34,983 nt of DNA. Origin: an uncultured bacterium (GTDB taxonomy: Bacteria > Actinomycetota > Actinomycetes > S36-B12 > CAIYMF01). Shown here piece by piece: positions 24,715 through 32,560 of this stretch. The stretch lies in assembly GCA_903927265.1 (NCBI GenBank), contig CAIYMF010000272.1, positions 1-34,983 of the forward strand. The letters run 5' to 3'. The translations under genes were made by a program, and so were the position numbers. Positions within the stretch are counted from its first letter, which is position 1; every line of letters starts with the position of its first letter. The notes beneath the pieces were generated by a model. That model searched no databases, was not told the DNA's origin, and worked only from the letters and a program-made list of their open reading frames with translations.

Positions 24715-27297
24715 ATGAGCGACGACACCACAATGGAAGACTTCGGCCCCGGTGGCCGAGTCGAAGGAATCGACCTTCAGGTCGAAATGGCAAGGTCGTA
24801 CCTCGACTACGCGATGAGTGTCATCGTCAGTCGCGCGTTGCCCGATGTGCGCGATGGACTTAAGCCCGTGCACCGCCGCGTGATCTACGCGATGTTCGAC
24901 GGCGGATACCGTCCCGACCGCAACTTCTCGAAGTCGGCCCGCGTTGTCGGCGATGTCATGGGTAACTACCACCCGCATGGTGACTCGGCGATTTACGACA
25001 CTCTCGTGCGCCTGACCCAGTCATGGGTCTTGCGCTACCCATTGGTGCAGGGTCAAGGAAACTTCGGCTCGCCGGGTAATGACGGTGCCGCTGCCTCGCG
25101 TTACACCGAATGCCGCCTGGCGCATCTGGCCATGGAAATGGTGCGTGACATCGACGAAGAAACCGTCGACTTCGCCCCCAACTACGACGGGCGTACCCAA
25201 GAGCCGACGGTTCTGCCTGCGCGATTCCCCAACCTGTTGGTCAACGGCAGCGCCGGCATCGCGGTGGGTATGGCCACCAACATTCCGCCGCACAACCTGC
25301 GCGAAGTGGCCGAGGGCGTGCAGTGGTCACTCGATCACCCCGAAGCCTCGCGAGAGGAACTGCTCGAGGCACTGCTCGAGCGCATCAAGGGTCCTGACTT
25401 CCCGACCGGATCACTGATCGCCGGTCGCCGCGGAATTGAAGACGCGTATCGCACCGGACGCGGCCTCATCACCATGCGCGCAGTCGTCGAGGTTCAAGAA
25501 GACAACCGCGGGCGCACGATTTTGGCGGTTACTGAACTGCCCTACCAAGTCAACCCCGACAATCTGCTGAGCAAGATCGTCGACTTGCACAACACCGGCA
25601 AGGTGTCGGGCATCGCAGACGTCATCGACCAGAGCAGCGGCGACACGATGCGGCTTGAAATCGTGCTGCGCAAGGACGCCGTCGCCAAGGTGGTGCTCAA
25701 CCAGCTCTACAAGCACACCCAGTTGCAGGAAACCTTCGGCGCCAACATGGTGGCGTTGGTCGACGGAGTGCCACGCACCCTTCCACTCGATTCGTTTGTG
25801 CGGCACTGGATCACTCACCAGTTGCAGATCATTCGTCGTCGCACTGAATACCGTTTGCGCAAGGCCGCGGAACGCGCCCACATCCTGCGCGGACTTCTGG
25901 CCGCGATCGACCGCATTGATGAAGTCATTGCGTTGATTCGCGCCAGTGATTCAGCGGCTGATGCACAGATTCGTTTGCAGGAATTGCTTGAGATCGACGA
26001 AATTCAAGCGCGCGCCATTTTGGATATGCAGTTGCGCAAGCTCGCGGCCCTTGAACGCGGTGAGTTGCAAAGCGAATACGACGACTTGATGGCACGTATT
26101 GCCGACTTCAACGACATTTTGGCCAGCGAACCCCGCCAGCGTTCGATCGTCAGCGAAGAACTGGCGGAAATTGTTGCGCGCTTCGGGGACGAACGACGCA
26201 CGCGTTTCGTCGCCGACGAGGGCGAAATGCGCGATGAAGATCTCATCCAAGAACGCGACGTCGTGGTGAGCATCACTCACGGTGGATACGCCAAGCGCAC
26301 GCCTACCGAGATGTATCGCGCGCAGCGGCGCGGTGGTCGTGGTGTCAAGGGTGCTGCACTACGCGGTGACGACGTGGTCGAGCACTTCTTCGTCACGACG
26401 ACGCACCACTGGATTTTGTTCTTCACCAACAAGGGCCGTGTCTATCGGGCGAAGGGTTACGACCTGCCCGATAGCGGCCGCGATGCTCGCGGTCAGCACG
26501 TGGCGAACCTCTTGGCATTCCAACCCGACGAGACAATCGCCCAGGTACTCGACCTTCGCGATTATCAGCAGTCGCCGTACCTGGTGTTGGCCACGCGCGG
26601 CGGCATGATCAAGAAGACGCGGCTGACTGACTTCGATTCCAACCGCAGTGGCGGAATCATCGCCATGAACCTGCGCGACGATGACGAACTCATCTCCGCC
26701 CAGTTGGCCGATGACACCAGTGACCTGATGCTCGTGTCACGCAAGGGCTATTCGGTGCGGTTCACCGCCAACGATGCGACGCTGCGTCCGATGGGTCGCG
26801 CAACCGGTGGTGTCATCGGTATGCGCTTCAAGACCGACGACGACCACCTGCTGTCGATGGATGTCGTCACCGAAAATTCCTTCCTCGTCACCGTGACTGA
26901 CGGAGGTTTCGGAAAGCGCACGTCAGTTGACGAGTGGGCCGCCAAGGGACGCGGAACACAGGGTGTTCGCGCGATGCGCCTGGTCGAAGAGCGTGGCGGT
27001 CTCGTGGGCGCGCTGGTGTGTGATGCCGATGATGAGATCTTCTCAATCGCAACGAACGGTGTCGTTATTCGCACGCGTGTCGCCGAGGTGAAGGCCACCG
27101 GACGCGACACGATGGGCGTACGACTTCAGGCCCTGCCCGAGGGTGAGGCAGTGGTGGCCGTCGCTCGCGCGTCTGCCGAACTGGAGTCAGACGACGAGCT
27201 GGACGACGAGACCGAGGATGTCAGCGCCGATGGCGTCGAGATCACCGATCTTGAGGCAGATGTTGAGGCAGTGGAGCCGGGAGGGGAGACCGAGTGA
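24715..27297 (+). CDS. gyrA: DNA gyrase subunit A
   Basis: DNA cleavage and religation subunit. 860 residues. The catalytic tyrosine is Tyr130 in [10 protein letters not shown]. The quinolone-determining segment reads [15 protein letters not shown] with Ser91 and Asp95 (E. coli 83 and 87), the pattern usually associated with susceptibility. The C-terminal beta-pinwheel contains the GyrA box [10 protein letters not shown], needed for wrapping DNA. The C-terminal tail is strongly acidic ([18 protein letters not shown]). SD GAGGGG lies 5 nt before the ATG. The stop overlaps the next gene by GTGA. Confidence 0.98.
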   Translation: MSDDTTMEDFGPGGRVEGIDLQVEMARSYLDYAMSVIVSRALPDVRDGLKPVHRRVIYAMFDGGYRPDRNFSKSARVVGDVMGNYHPHGDSAIYDTLVRLTQSWVLRYPLVQGQGNFGSPGNDGAAASRYTECRLAHLAMEMVRDIDEETVDFAPNYDGRTQEPTVLPARFPNLLVNGSAGIAVGMATNIPPHNLREVAEGVQWSLDHPEASREELLEALLERIKGPDFPTGSLIAGRRGIEDAYRTGRGLITMRAVVEVQEDNRGRTILAVTELPYQVNPDNLLSKIVDLHNTGKVSGIADVIDQSSGDTMRLEIVLRKDAVAKVVLNQLYKHTQLQETFGANMVALVDGVPRTLPLDSFVRHWITHQLQIIRRRTEYRLRKAAERAHILRGLLAAIDRIDEVIALIRASDSAADAQIRLQELLEIDEIQARAILDMQLRKLAALERGELQSEYDDLMARIADFNDILASEPRQRSIVSEELAEIVARFGDERRTRFVADEGEMRDEDLIQERDVVVSITHGGYAKRTPTEMYRAQRRGGRGVKGAALRGDDVVEHFFVTTTHHWILFFTNKGRVYRAKGYDLPDSGRDARGQHVANLLAFQPDETIAQVLDLRDYQQSPYLVLATRGGMIKKTRLTDFDSNRSGGIIAMNLRDDDELISAQLADDTSDLMLVSRKGYSVRFTANDATLRPMGRATGGVIGMRFKTDDDHLLSMDVVTENSFLVTVTDGGFGKRTSVDEWAAKGRGTQGVRAMRLVEERGGLVGALVCDADDEIFSIATNGVVIRTRVAEVKATGRDTMGVRLQALPEGEAVVAVARASAELESDDELDDETEDVSADGVEITDLEADVEAVEPGGETE

Positions 27298-27773
27298 CAT
27301 CCGAGGTGTCGACCGGTGCCGGGCGGGTGCCGACAGTAGCGGCTGGCGCCTCGACAGGCAGCGTTCCTGCCGGTGACTCGGCCGCTGAGACACCGCGTGG
27401 CACCAGCGTGCGACGTGCACGCCTCATGGTTACCCGCGTCGACCCTTGGAGCGTGCTCAAGACCGCGTTCATGCTGACGTTGGCCTTCGCGATTATCCTG
27501 CTCGTCGCGGTCGCGATCCTGTGGTTCATCCTCGACCAGCTCGCGGTGTTCGATGCCCTCAGTCGCACCGTCAATGACATCGCCGGCAGTGGTAGCACGC
27601 AGTTCGACCTCAAGTCGGTGCTGTCACTAGGTCGGGTCATGGGAATCACGTTGGTAGTGGCGGCCGTGCAGATCGTGCTGCTGTCAGTGCTCGCCACGCT
27701 CTTCGCGTTCCTCTACAACCTGGCGGTCGGAATTTCTGGCGGGCTCGAACTCACCTTGGCCGAAGAGGCGTAA
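27294..27773 (+). CDS. DUF3566 membrane protein
   Basis: 159 residues. A disordered N-terminal region (about 1-40) is followed by [27 protein letters not shown], the start of the DUF3566 domain. There are two membrane helices (about 57-80 and 115-147) and an extracytoplasmic loop between them. The family occurs directly after gyrA in Actinobacteria (Rv0007-type); its function is unknown and an envelope or division role is only suspected. Translation is coupled to gyrA by a GTGA overlap. Confidence 0.9.
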   Translation: MTSEVSTGAGRVPTVAAGASTGSVPAGDSAAETPRGTSVRRARLMVTRVDPWSVLKTAFMLTLAFAIILLVAVAILWFILDQLAVFDALSRTVNDIAGSGSTQFDLKSVLSLGRVMGITLVVAAVQIVLLSVLATLFAFLYNLAVGISGGLELTLAEEA

Positions 27774-27817
27774 TCCATCGTTTCCATCGTTTCCACCAGT
27801 CTGCCGCTGACGCAGGG

Positions 27818-27835
27818 GGGTTCCCTCCAGAACCC
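27818..27835 (+). terminator. weak stem-loop after the gyrBA-DUF3566 operon
   Basis: GGGTTC and GAACCC form a 6-bp stem with a 6-nt loop, 45 bp after the DUF3566 stop. It has no T-tract, so it is at best a weak terminator. A TAGTCT hexamer (27851-27856) just beyond it could be the -10 of the tRNA-Ile promoter. Confidence 0.3.
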
Positions 27836-27879
27836 GCCTCACCTCTGCGGTAGTCTCAGCACGGCCCTTCGGGGTTGAC

Positions 27880-27954
27880 GGGCCTATAGCTCAGCTCGGT
27901 TAGAGCGCTTCCCTGATAAGGAAGAGGTCGATGGTTCAAGTCCATCTAGGCCCA
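27880..27954 (+). tRNA. ileT: tRNA-Ile (GAT)
   Basis: 75 nt. All four arms fold: acceptor GGGCCTA/TAGGCCC, D stem GCTC/GAGC, anticodon stem CTTCC/GGAAG with loop CTGATAA (anticodon GAT, 27915-27917), and T stem GATGG/CCATC with TTCAAGT. The discriminator is A, and CCA is not encoded. Confidence 0.98.
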
Positions 27955-27957
27955 CCG

Positions 27958-28007
27958 AAGTGAAGTCCTGAAACTCCCGATGGGCGTTTCGGGACTTTTC
28001 ACTTTTG
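27958..28007 (+). terminator. Rho-independent terminator after tRNA-Ile
   Basis: The inner stem AGTCCTGAAAC/GTTTCGGGACT (11 bp with one G-T pair; loop 27975-27985) is extended after a 2-nt bulge by AAGTGA/TCACTT (6 bp), and T-rich sequence follows. The total of about 17 bp is one of the strongest hairpins in the window. Confidence 0.75.
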
Positions 28008-28051
28008 CGGGGGTCCTTCGGCGCTGAGTGGGTCGCAGGCACGTCGATCAT

Positions 28052-28127
28052 CTCATCTGTACTTAGATGAGTGAGGTCTGCACGACTCACTTTTTGGTGG
28101 GTCGTCGCACTCGCAGGACCTCACTCA
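28052..28127 (+). promoter_or_regulatory. mutually exclusive RNA helices before a small SD-led ORF (switch-like leader)
   Basis: Three helices compete for 28065-28078. Helix A is CTCATCT (28052-28058) with AGATGAG (28065-28071). Helix B is TGAGTGAGGTC (28068-28078) with GACCTCACTCA (28117-28127), 11 perfect pairs. Helix C is AGTGAG (28070-28075) with CTCACT (28086-28091), running into five T residues like an intrinsic terminator. Helix B ends 1 nt before the SD GGAGGGG (28129-28135) of the following ORF. No known riboswitch consensus was recognised, and no promoter is obvious. Confidence 0.45.
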
Positions 28128-28137
28128 CGGAGGGGTA

Positions 28138-28266
28138 ATGACTACGAACTCCGGCCCCGAAGGGGTGCCGGCAGTCGGATACGACGGCACTGTGCTGAGG
28201 GAGCCGCGTATTTCCCGGCCTACCGTGCTGGGGAGTTTCCCTCGAGGGTCGGGACAACAACTGTGA
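28138..28266 (+). CDS. 42-residue hypothetical ORF behind a structured leader
   Basis: The ATG at 28138 has a strong SD (GGAGGGG) ending 2 nt upstream. The product (MTTNSGPEGVPAVGYDGTV and on to FPRGSGQQL) has no membrane helix, no Cys and no recognised family. About two thirds of codons end in G or C, similar to neighbours. The stop directly abuts the stop of the convergent membrane gene. It could be a real small protein. Alternatively the strand may be a structured non-coding RNA, since CCGGC/GCCGG and GGGA/TCCC pairings lie inside it. Confidence 0.4.
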   Translation: MTTNSGPEGVPAVGYDGTVLREPRISRPTVLGSFPRGSGQQL

Positions 28267-29064
28267 TCAACTCGGGGCTCCGCTGAGAGACCACGGCAGG
28301 AACGCCATCGACAGAACGAGCACGGAACCGATGATCGCCAATGGGAGCGCGTTCCGACGCAGTCGACCACACGACCAATAGCCAACCGCAATGAGCGTCA
28401 GCACAATGATCGTGCGGAACAGCGCACCCGCATCAACTGGTTCGCCGTTTGGTGCCAGCGCCTGCCCACCCAATCGTGCGACGACGAACATGACGATGCG
28501 GTAGATCGGCGCAGACTCAAGGAGCATGAACGCGAGAAACATCGAGTCTGCGTGTAAATCGCGGTCGCCGCGTCTGAGCCCGACAAGGGCACGCACGAGG
28601 GCGAAGATGATCATCACCGGAAGCACGGTGAACATCACGCGGTTGAACGGAGTGCGGATCACCCACAGACTCATCGCGAAGGCGAACACGAGAAAGAGTG
28701 GCAAGAGGGTGCACAAAATGATCGGCCCGAGTGTCCGATGCGTAGCGACGACTCTGGCGGTTCGCACCTTGCGATGAGTCAGGATGAATTGAGTGAAGAG
28801 CGCGGCCGCGAGCGCGAACGCGGCCGCAGCGTGAACCGTAATGAGCGTGTACGACGACACAGCGAAGCCCAAGAAGGACTCCTCAACGTCGGGCAATTGC
28901 ATCGACGCGGAACGCCCGCCCCAGGTGCCGTTCATCAGGTAGGTCGATACCGACGGAATGAACGCCAGATTGGCGGTGAAGGCAAAGCAGATGAGCCCGA
29001 ATTGAGTTTTGCTAAGTGACAAGGCCGACGTTTCGAATGTGGGTCGTTGCGCGAGTTCCACCAT
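28267..29064 (-). CDS. multi-pass membrane protein, DUF2306/cytochrome b561-like (tentative)
   Basis: 265 residues from the ATG at 29064 (MVELAQRPTFET); an upstream in-frame ATG at 29115 would add 17 residues, and neither has a clear SD. About seven or eight hydrophobic helices are visible. Histidines sit in a pattern resembling DUF2306/b561 proteins: one in the helix TVHAAAAFALAAALFTQF, then the charged turn THRKVRTARVVATHRTLG, later DLHADSMFLAFMLLESAPIYR. Heme binding is therefore conceivable but unproven. It lies between the two tRNA genes and is divergent from the 2-oxoglutarate oxygenase gene across a palindromic gap. Confidence 0.7.
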   Translation of the reverse strand: MVELAQRPTFETSALSLSKTQFGLICFAFTANLAFIPSVSTYLMNGTWGGRSASMQLPDVEESFLGFAVSSYTLITVHAAAAFALAAALFTQFILTHRKVRTARVVATHRTLGPIILCTLLPLFLVFAFAMSLWVIRTPFNRVMFTVLPVMIIFALVRALVGLRRGDRDLHADSMFLAFMLLESAPIYRIVMFVVARLGGQALAPNGEPVDAGALFRTIIVLTLIAVGYWSCGRLRRNALPLAIIGSVLVLSMAFLPWSLSGAPS

Positions 29065-29139
29065 TAGCCGACGACGTTCACGGGCGGGCCCGGAAGGGGA
29101 TACACATGCGCCCATGATGGCGGGTCATCCGCACAATGC

Positions 29140-29163
29140 GAAACATCGGCACGTGCATGTTTC
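29140..29163. promoter_or_regulatory. inverted repeat in a divergent promoter gap (possible operator)
   Basis: GAAACAT (29140-29146) and ATGTTTC (29157-29163) form a perfect 7-bp inverted repeat, with the palindrome GCACGTGC (29149-29156) nested between them. It lies between the membrane gene and the oxygenase gene, about 20 bp before the oxygenase -35 candidate. Confidence 0.4.
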
Positions 29164-29182
29164 TTTCAACAGTGTGAACCGC

Positions 29183-29213
29183 TTGACGTGCGGGGATGAC
29201 TGCTAGGTAGCGT
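29183..29213 (+). promoter_or_regulatory. candidate promoter of the oxygenase gene
   Basis: TTGACG (29183-29188) is followed by overlapping -10 candidates TAGGTA (15-bp spacer) and TAGCGT (19-bp spacer, ending at 29213). Neither spacing is ideal. Confidence 0.35.
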
Positions 29214-29220
29214 GGGAGAC

Positions 29221-30276
29221 ATGACAACGAATTTCTCGGAGATTCCCCGCGTGTCATTGGCCCCGTGGCGCGATGGCGATGACGCTGCCCGGGCAGTGTT
29301 CGCCGAGGATCTTCGTCGGATCTGTCATGAGGTGGGGTTCCTCACCCTTGTCGATCACGGAATTGAGCAGGAATTCCTCGATCGGTACTTCGCGGCGCTT
29401 GCGGAGTTCTTTGCATTGCCGGAAGAAACCAAGGCTGTCATCGACAAGAAGAACTCGCGCTACTTTCGTGGCTGGGAAAGAGTGGGCGCTGAACTCACCG
29501 GCAACCGCGTTGACTACCGCGAGCAACTCGATCTATCAACGGAGAACCCGCCTTACGACGAGGCCGCTGAACCTCCCTACCTGCGACTCGATGGTCCCAA
29601 TCAGTGGCTTCCCAATGAGGTGTTGCCCGGATTCCAGGAACTCGTCTCCGACTACTTCGCGCGCTTGGGCGCTTTGGCAGACGAACTGATGCAGATTCTT
29701 GCGCTCGGTTTGTCATTGCCGGCCGACACCTTCGCCCGCGTCTTCGGCGAGCGGCCGATGGCTTTTGCCAAGCTCATCAGTTACCCGCCGACTCCGCCAG
29801 GTGAAATGGGTGTCAATGAGCATCACGATGCGGGGTTCTTGACGATCCTCGCTCAAAACGGCGTTGCGGGATTGCAGGCCGAAAGCGCCGATGGCCAATG
29901 GATTGACGTGCCGCCCGAGCGTGGAACCTTCGTGATCAACCTCGGCGAAATGCTGCAGTCGATGACCGGCAATTACTACGTGGCGACCAACCACCGCGTG
30001 ATCACCGAAGAGGCACGATTCTCGGCGGCGTACTTCCACGGACCCGACTTGCGTTCACCCTTGACCCCCCTTGAGTTAGCCGACGAATACACCGAGGCGG
30101 TGGCTGCGAGCCCGCGGCACCGTGACGCGGGCTTCATGGCCAAGCGCAATGAATTGCTTGCGGGCGAGGCCGGTATCGGCAGTACGCCGGTTCCGGTCTT
30201 CGGCGAACAGATGTGGAACTACTACGTGCGCAGCTACCCGGACATGGTGCGCGCCTACTATCCCGAACTGGTGTAA
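29221..30276 (+). CDS. 2-oxoglutarate/Fe(II)-dependent oxygenase, isopenicillin N synthase-like family
   Basis: 351 residues from the ATG at 29221 (GGGAG just upstream); a GTG three codons earlier is less likely. The N-terminal DIOX_N-like domain contains LRRICHEVGFLTLVDHGI and FFALPEETKAVID. The double-stranded beta helix carries the iron ligands His201 and Asp203 (NEHHDAGFLTIL) and His258 (TNHRV). The 2-oxoglutarate-binding Arg266-x-Ser268 (ARFSAAYF) follows. All catalytic residues are intact, so it should be an active dioxygenase. Members act on many small molecules (antibiotics, plant hormones, amino acids), so the substrate is unknown. It is a single gene rather than part of a biosynthetic cluster. 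Confidence 0.9.
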   Translation: MTTNFSEIPRVSLAPWRDGDDAARAVFAEDLRRICHEVGFLTLVDHGIEQEFLDRYFAALAEFFALPEETKAVIDKKNSRYFRGWERVGAELTGNRVDYREQLDLSTENPPYDEAAEPPYLRLDGPNQWLPNEVLPGFQELVSDYFARLGALADELMQILALGLSLPADTFARVFGERPMAFAKLISYPPTPPGEMGVNEHHDAGFLTILAQNGVAGLQAESADGQWIDVPPERGTFVINLGEMLQSMTGNYYVATNHRVITEEARFSAAYFHGPDLRSPLTPLELADEYTEAVAASPRHRDAGFMAKRNELLAGEAGIGSTPVPVFGEQMWNYYVRSYPDMVRAYYPELV

Positions 30277-30355
30277 CCGACCCACTGGCACCTGCAGGGG
30301 GTGAGAGCGTCTAGGCTCGGATCCGCACCACCCCAACAACGAAGGCTGAGATCCC

Positions 30356-30481
30356 ATGAAGAAACTGCTGGCTTTGGCAGTCGTGGCCGGTATCGGCTAT
30401 GTGGTCTACCGGCAGATTGCGGCAAGCCGGGCTGAGGATGACCTGTGGACACAGGCCACCGCGGTTCCCGACCTGCGCTGA
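30356..30481 (+). CDS. DLW-39 family small membrane protein
   Basis: 41 residues: MKKLLALAVVAGIGYVVYRQ, then the conserved acidic-DLW segment AEDDLWTQAT. This is the small DLW-39 family of Actinobacteria, usually encoded near the gyrA/tRNA-Ala region. One N-terminal membrane helix is predicted (about 4-18); function unknown. The ATG is preceded by AAGGCTGAG. It sits 16 bp before tRNA-Ala, in the conserved place. Confidence 0.85.
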   Translation: MKKLLALAVVAGIGYVVYRQIAASRAEDDLWTQATAVPDLR

Positions 30482-30497
30482 TTCACCCGCACAACCC

Positions 30498-30570
30498 GGG
30501 GGCGTAGCTCAATTGGCAGAGCACCGCCTTTGCAAGGCGGGGGTTGAGAGTTCGATTCTCTTCGCCTCCA
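30498..30570 (+). tRNA. alaT: tRNA-Ala (TGC)
   Basis: 73 nt. Acceptor GGGGGCG/CGCCTCC (one G-T pair), D stem GCTC/GAGC, anticodon stem CCGCC/GGCGG with loop TTTGCAA (anticodon TGC, 30531-30533), and T stem GAGAG/CTCTT with TTCGATT. The discriminator is A, with no encoded CCA. Confidence 0.98.
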
Positions 30571-30595
30571 CCCGGAAAGCAATAACGAGGTTGGC

Positions 30596-30621
30596 CGCTC
30601 TCACGAACGGGCGTGAGAGCG
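30596..30621. terminator. 10-bp hairpin after tRNA-Ala (U-less terminator candidate)
   Basis: CGCTCTCACG and CGTGAGAGCG form a perfect 10-bp stem with a 6-nt loop, 26 bp beyond the tRNA. There is no T-tract on either strand, so termination would have to be of the U-independent type proposed for Actinobacteria. Confidence 0.5.
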
Positions 30622-30675
30622 ATGAGTGGCGAGATTGGTGCTTAGGACCCTCGCGGCAGGGACTAGTGGCCTGCT

Positions 30676-30708
30676 AACCTACGGTAGCGTAACTTACGGT
30701 ATCGTAGG
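30676..30708. promoter_or_regulatory. tandem TACG-N4-CGTA operator upstream of the nitronate monooxygenase gene
   Basis: Two 15-bp direct repeats abut, AACCTACGGTAGCGT (30676-30690) and AACTTACGGTATCGT (30691-30705), with 13 of 15 bases equal. Each contains a TACG-N4-CGTA palindrome (30680-30691 and 30695-30706), and the outer ends CCTACG/CGTAGG add a larger inverted repeat. This is typical of two repressor dimers (TetR-like size) side by side. The element ends 3 bp before the SD of the gene, so binding should block transcription. Confidence 0.6.
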
Positions 30709-30721
30709 CCGGGGAGGCCAG

Positions 30722-32143
30722 ATGAGTGCGAGTGCATTGCCCGAAGTCATCCAAGGTGGCATGGGCGCGGGAGTATCGGCGTGGCAGTTGGCGCGTGCGG
30801 TATCTCAGACCGGGCAACTCGGTGTGGTGTCGGGAACGGCCCTCGATCTGATCCTCGCGCGCCGACTCCAAGACGGTGATGTCGACGGCGATGCCCGTCG
30901 CGCACTTGCAGAATTCCCCGATCAGGACATGGCGCAGCGGGTACTCGACCGGTTCTTCCTCGAGGGTGGTCGCGCAGACGGACGGCCATATCGCCCCGTC
31001 GACAAGATGACTTTGCGTCAGACCGCCCGCAGTCAGGAACTGACGGTGGTGGCCAATTTCGCTGAAGTGTGGTTGGCCAAGGAAGGTCACGACGGAGTCG
31101 TCGGAATCAACCTGCTCGAGAAGATTCAACTCGCAACTCCCGCGGCCGTTCTGGGCGCGATGCTCGCCGACGTCGACGCCGTACTGATGGGTGCGGGCGT
31201 GCCGCGTGACATTCCAAAACTCTTGACCGATTTAGCTGAAGGACGCGTCGGTGGCATCGCTATTGATGTGCACGGTGCCGAGCAGCCGTATCGCATTGAG
31301 ATCGACCCAGCCGAGGTGCTGTCGATTCCGGTGCCGACGCTCAAGCGGCCCGATTTTCTTGCCATCGTTTCGGCCGCGGTTCTCGCGTCGTATCTCGCGC
31401 GCGACGAGAGTACGCGCCCGGATGGGTTCGTCATTGAAGGTCCGCCCGCGGGTGGTCATAACGCACCTCCGCGTGGGCAAATGGTGCTCGATGAATCCAA
31501 TGAGCCTGTCTACGGTCCACGAGACGAAGTGAGCTTGTCGCAGATTGCCGCGTTGGGTTTGCCGTTCTGGCTCGCTGGCGCGTACGGAACTCCCGAGCGA
31601 CTGACCGAGGCGCGCAAGCAAGGCGCTGCCGGAGTTCAGGTAGGAACGTTGTTCGCGCTGTGCGAAGAGTCGGGGCTTACTCCGCAGTTGCGGCATCAAA
31701 TCGTGGCGCAGCTTTCTGATCACACGTTGCGGGTACGCACCGATCCGCTGGCATCGCCGACCGGCTTTCCATTCAAGGTCGTTCAACTCGAGGATTCGCT
31801 ATCAGATGGCGAGGTGTATGAGGAACGCACACGGCTGTGCGATCTAAGTTACCTGCGCACTCCGTACGTTTCCGAAAGCGGCGACATCGGTTACCGATGC
31901 CCCAGTGAGCCCATTGCGATTTTCGAACGCAAGGGTGGCAGCGTGGAAGATACCGTCGGTCGCGCCTGCCTGTGCAACGCACTCACTGCCAATATCGGTT
32001 TGGCACAGACTCGCAAGACCGGCTACACCGAACCCGCACTCGTCACCCTGGGGTCCGATCTTGATTCCGCGCAGGCAATGTGGCTGCGCTTCGGCGACAC
32101 CTGGAACGCGTCGGATGTCGTTGATTGGTTAATCGCAGGCTAG
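30722..32143 (+). CDS. nitronate monooxygenase (2-nitropropane dioxygenase family)
   Basis: FMN-dependent TIM-barrel enzyme that oxidises alkyl nitronates, or a related flavoprotein. 473 residues from the ATG at 30722, set by SD GGGGAGG 4-5 nt upstream; the open frame extends upstream through the operator. Family motifs are IQGGMGAGVSAWQLARAVSQTGQLGVVSGTALDL near the start, VGGIAIDVHG, IEGPPAGGHNAPPRG (catalytic/FMN region) and AGVQVGTLFALCEESG near the phosphate site. The C-terminal 120 residues contain four cysteines (LCDLSYL, YRCPSEP, ACLCNALTAN) of unclear role. This long subclass is often annotated only by family, so the substrate is unproven. It is probably controlled by the palindromic operator upstream. 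Confidence 0.85.
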   Translation: MSASALPEVIQGGMGAGVSAWQLARAVSQTGQLGVVSGTALDLILARRLQDGDVDGDARRALAEFPDQDMAQRVLDRFFLEGGRADGRPYRPVDKMTLRQTARSQELTVVANFAEVWLAKEGHDGVVGINLLEKIQLATPAAVLGAMLADVDAVLMGAGVPRDIPKLLTDLAEGRVGGIAIDVHGAEQPYRIEIDPAEVLSIPVPTLKRPDFLAIVSAAVLASYLARDESTRPDGFVIEGPPAGGHNAPPRGQMVLDESNEPVYGPRDEVSLSQIAALGLPFWLAGAYGTPERLTEARKQGAAGVQVGTLFALCEESGLTPQLRHQIVAQLSDHTLRVRTDPLASPTGFPFKVVQLEDSLSDGEVYEERTRLCDLSYLRTPYVSESGDIGYRCPSEPIAIFERKGGSVEDTVGRACLCNALTANIGLAQTRKTGYTEPALVTLGSDLDSAQAMWLRFGDTWNASDVVDWLIAG

Positions 32144-32151
32144 GTAGACAG

Positions 32152-32508
32152 GTGCCTCAAGCGAACGCGAACTCTGAGCCCGCCGCCCTTGATCGGTGGA
32201 AGGCAACCTTCGTCGCACTCTTTGTAGTGGTGATGGTGACTGCCGTCTTCGTGGGGGCGCTGGTGTTGGTGCTCACCTCGGTTGGAGCCGCGACTTCGGG
32301 CGATCTATGGGCTGCTGTCTCGTTCTATGGATACGTTGCCATCGCTCTCGGGCTTCCGCTCGTGTGCCTGGTGAGAGGCAGTCGGGCGCACGCAGCGGGC
32401 ACAGTGCGCGCGCGAGCGTGGGCTAAGGGGCTCATGCTCGGGGCGGTACCGATTGCGCTGGTATTTGCGTTCCTCGCGTACGAAATCGGAATCCTCACGA
32501 ACGGCTGA
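32152..32508 (+). CDS. three-helix membrane protein, function unknown
   Basis: 118 residues from the GTG at 32152, 8 bp after the monooxygenase stop; a TTG at 32125 inside the previous gene is less likely. Three membrane helices are visible at about residues 17-44, 52-74 and 92-112, with a basic loop (RGSRAHAAGTVRARAWAK) between the second and third. No family was recognised. It is probably cotranscribed with the monooxygenase. Confidence 0.7.
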   Translation: MPQANANSEPAALDRWKATFVALFVVVMVTAVFVGALVLVLTSVGAATSGDLWAAVSFYGYVAIALGLPLVCLVRGSRAHAAGTVRARAWAKGLMLGAVPIALVFAFLAYEIGILTNG

Positions 32509-32560
32509 CTATTGCACGAGTGCGCGGCGTGTTGAGCGAATCGCCGCCTACACTGGAATG

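Noticed and set aside
28005-28140. known riboswitch or T-box
   Set aside because: None of the consensus cores I know (T-box UGGN motif, cobalamin box, TPP or SAM cores) is recognisable.
27880-30570. integrated mobile element at tRNA genes
   Set aside because: No integrase, no duplicated tRNA 3' end and no flanking direct repeats are visible.
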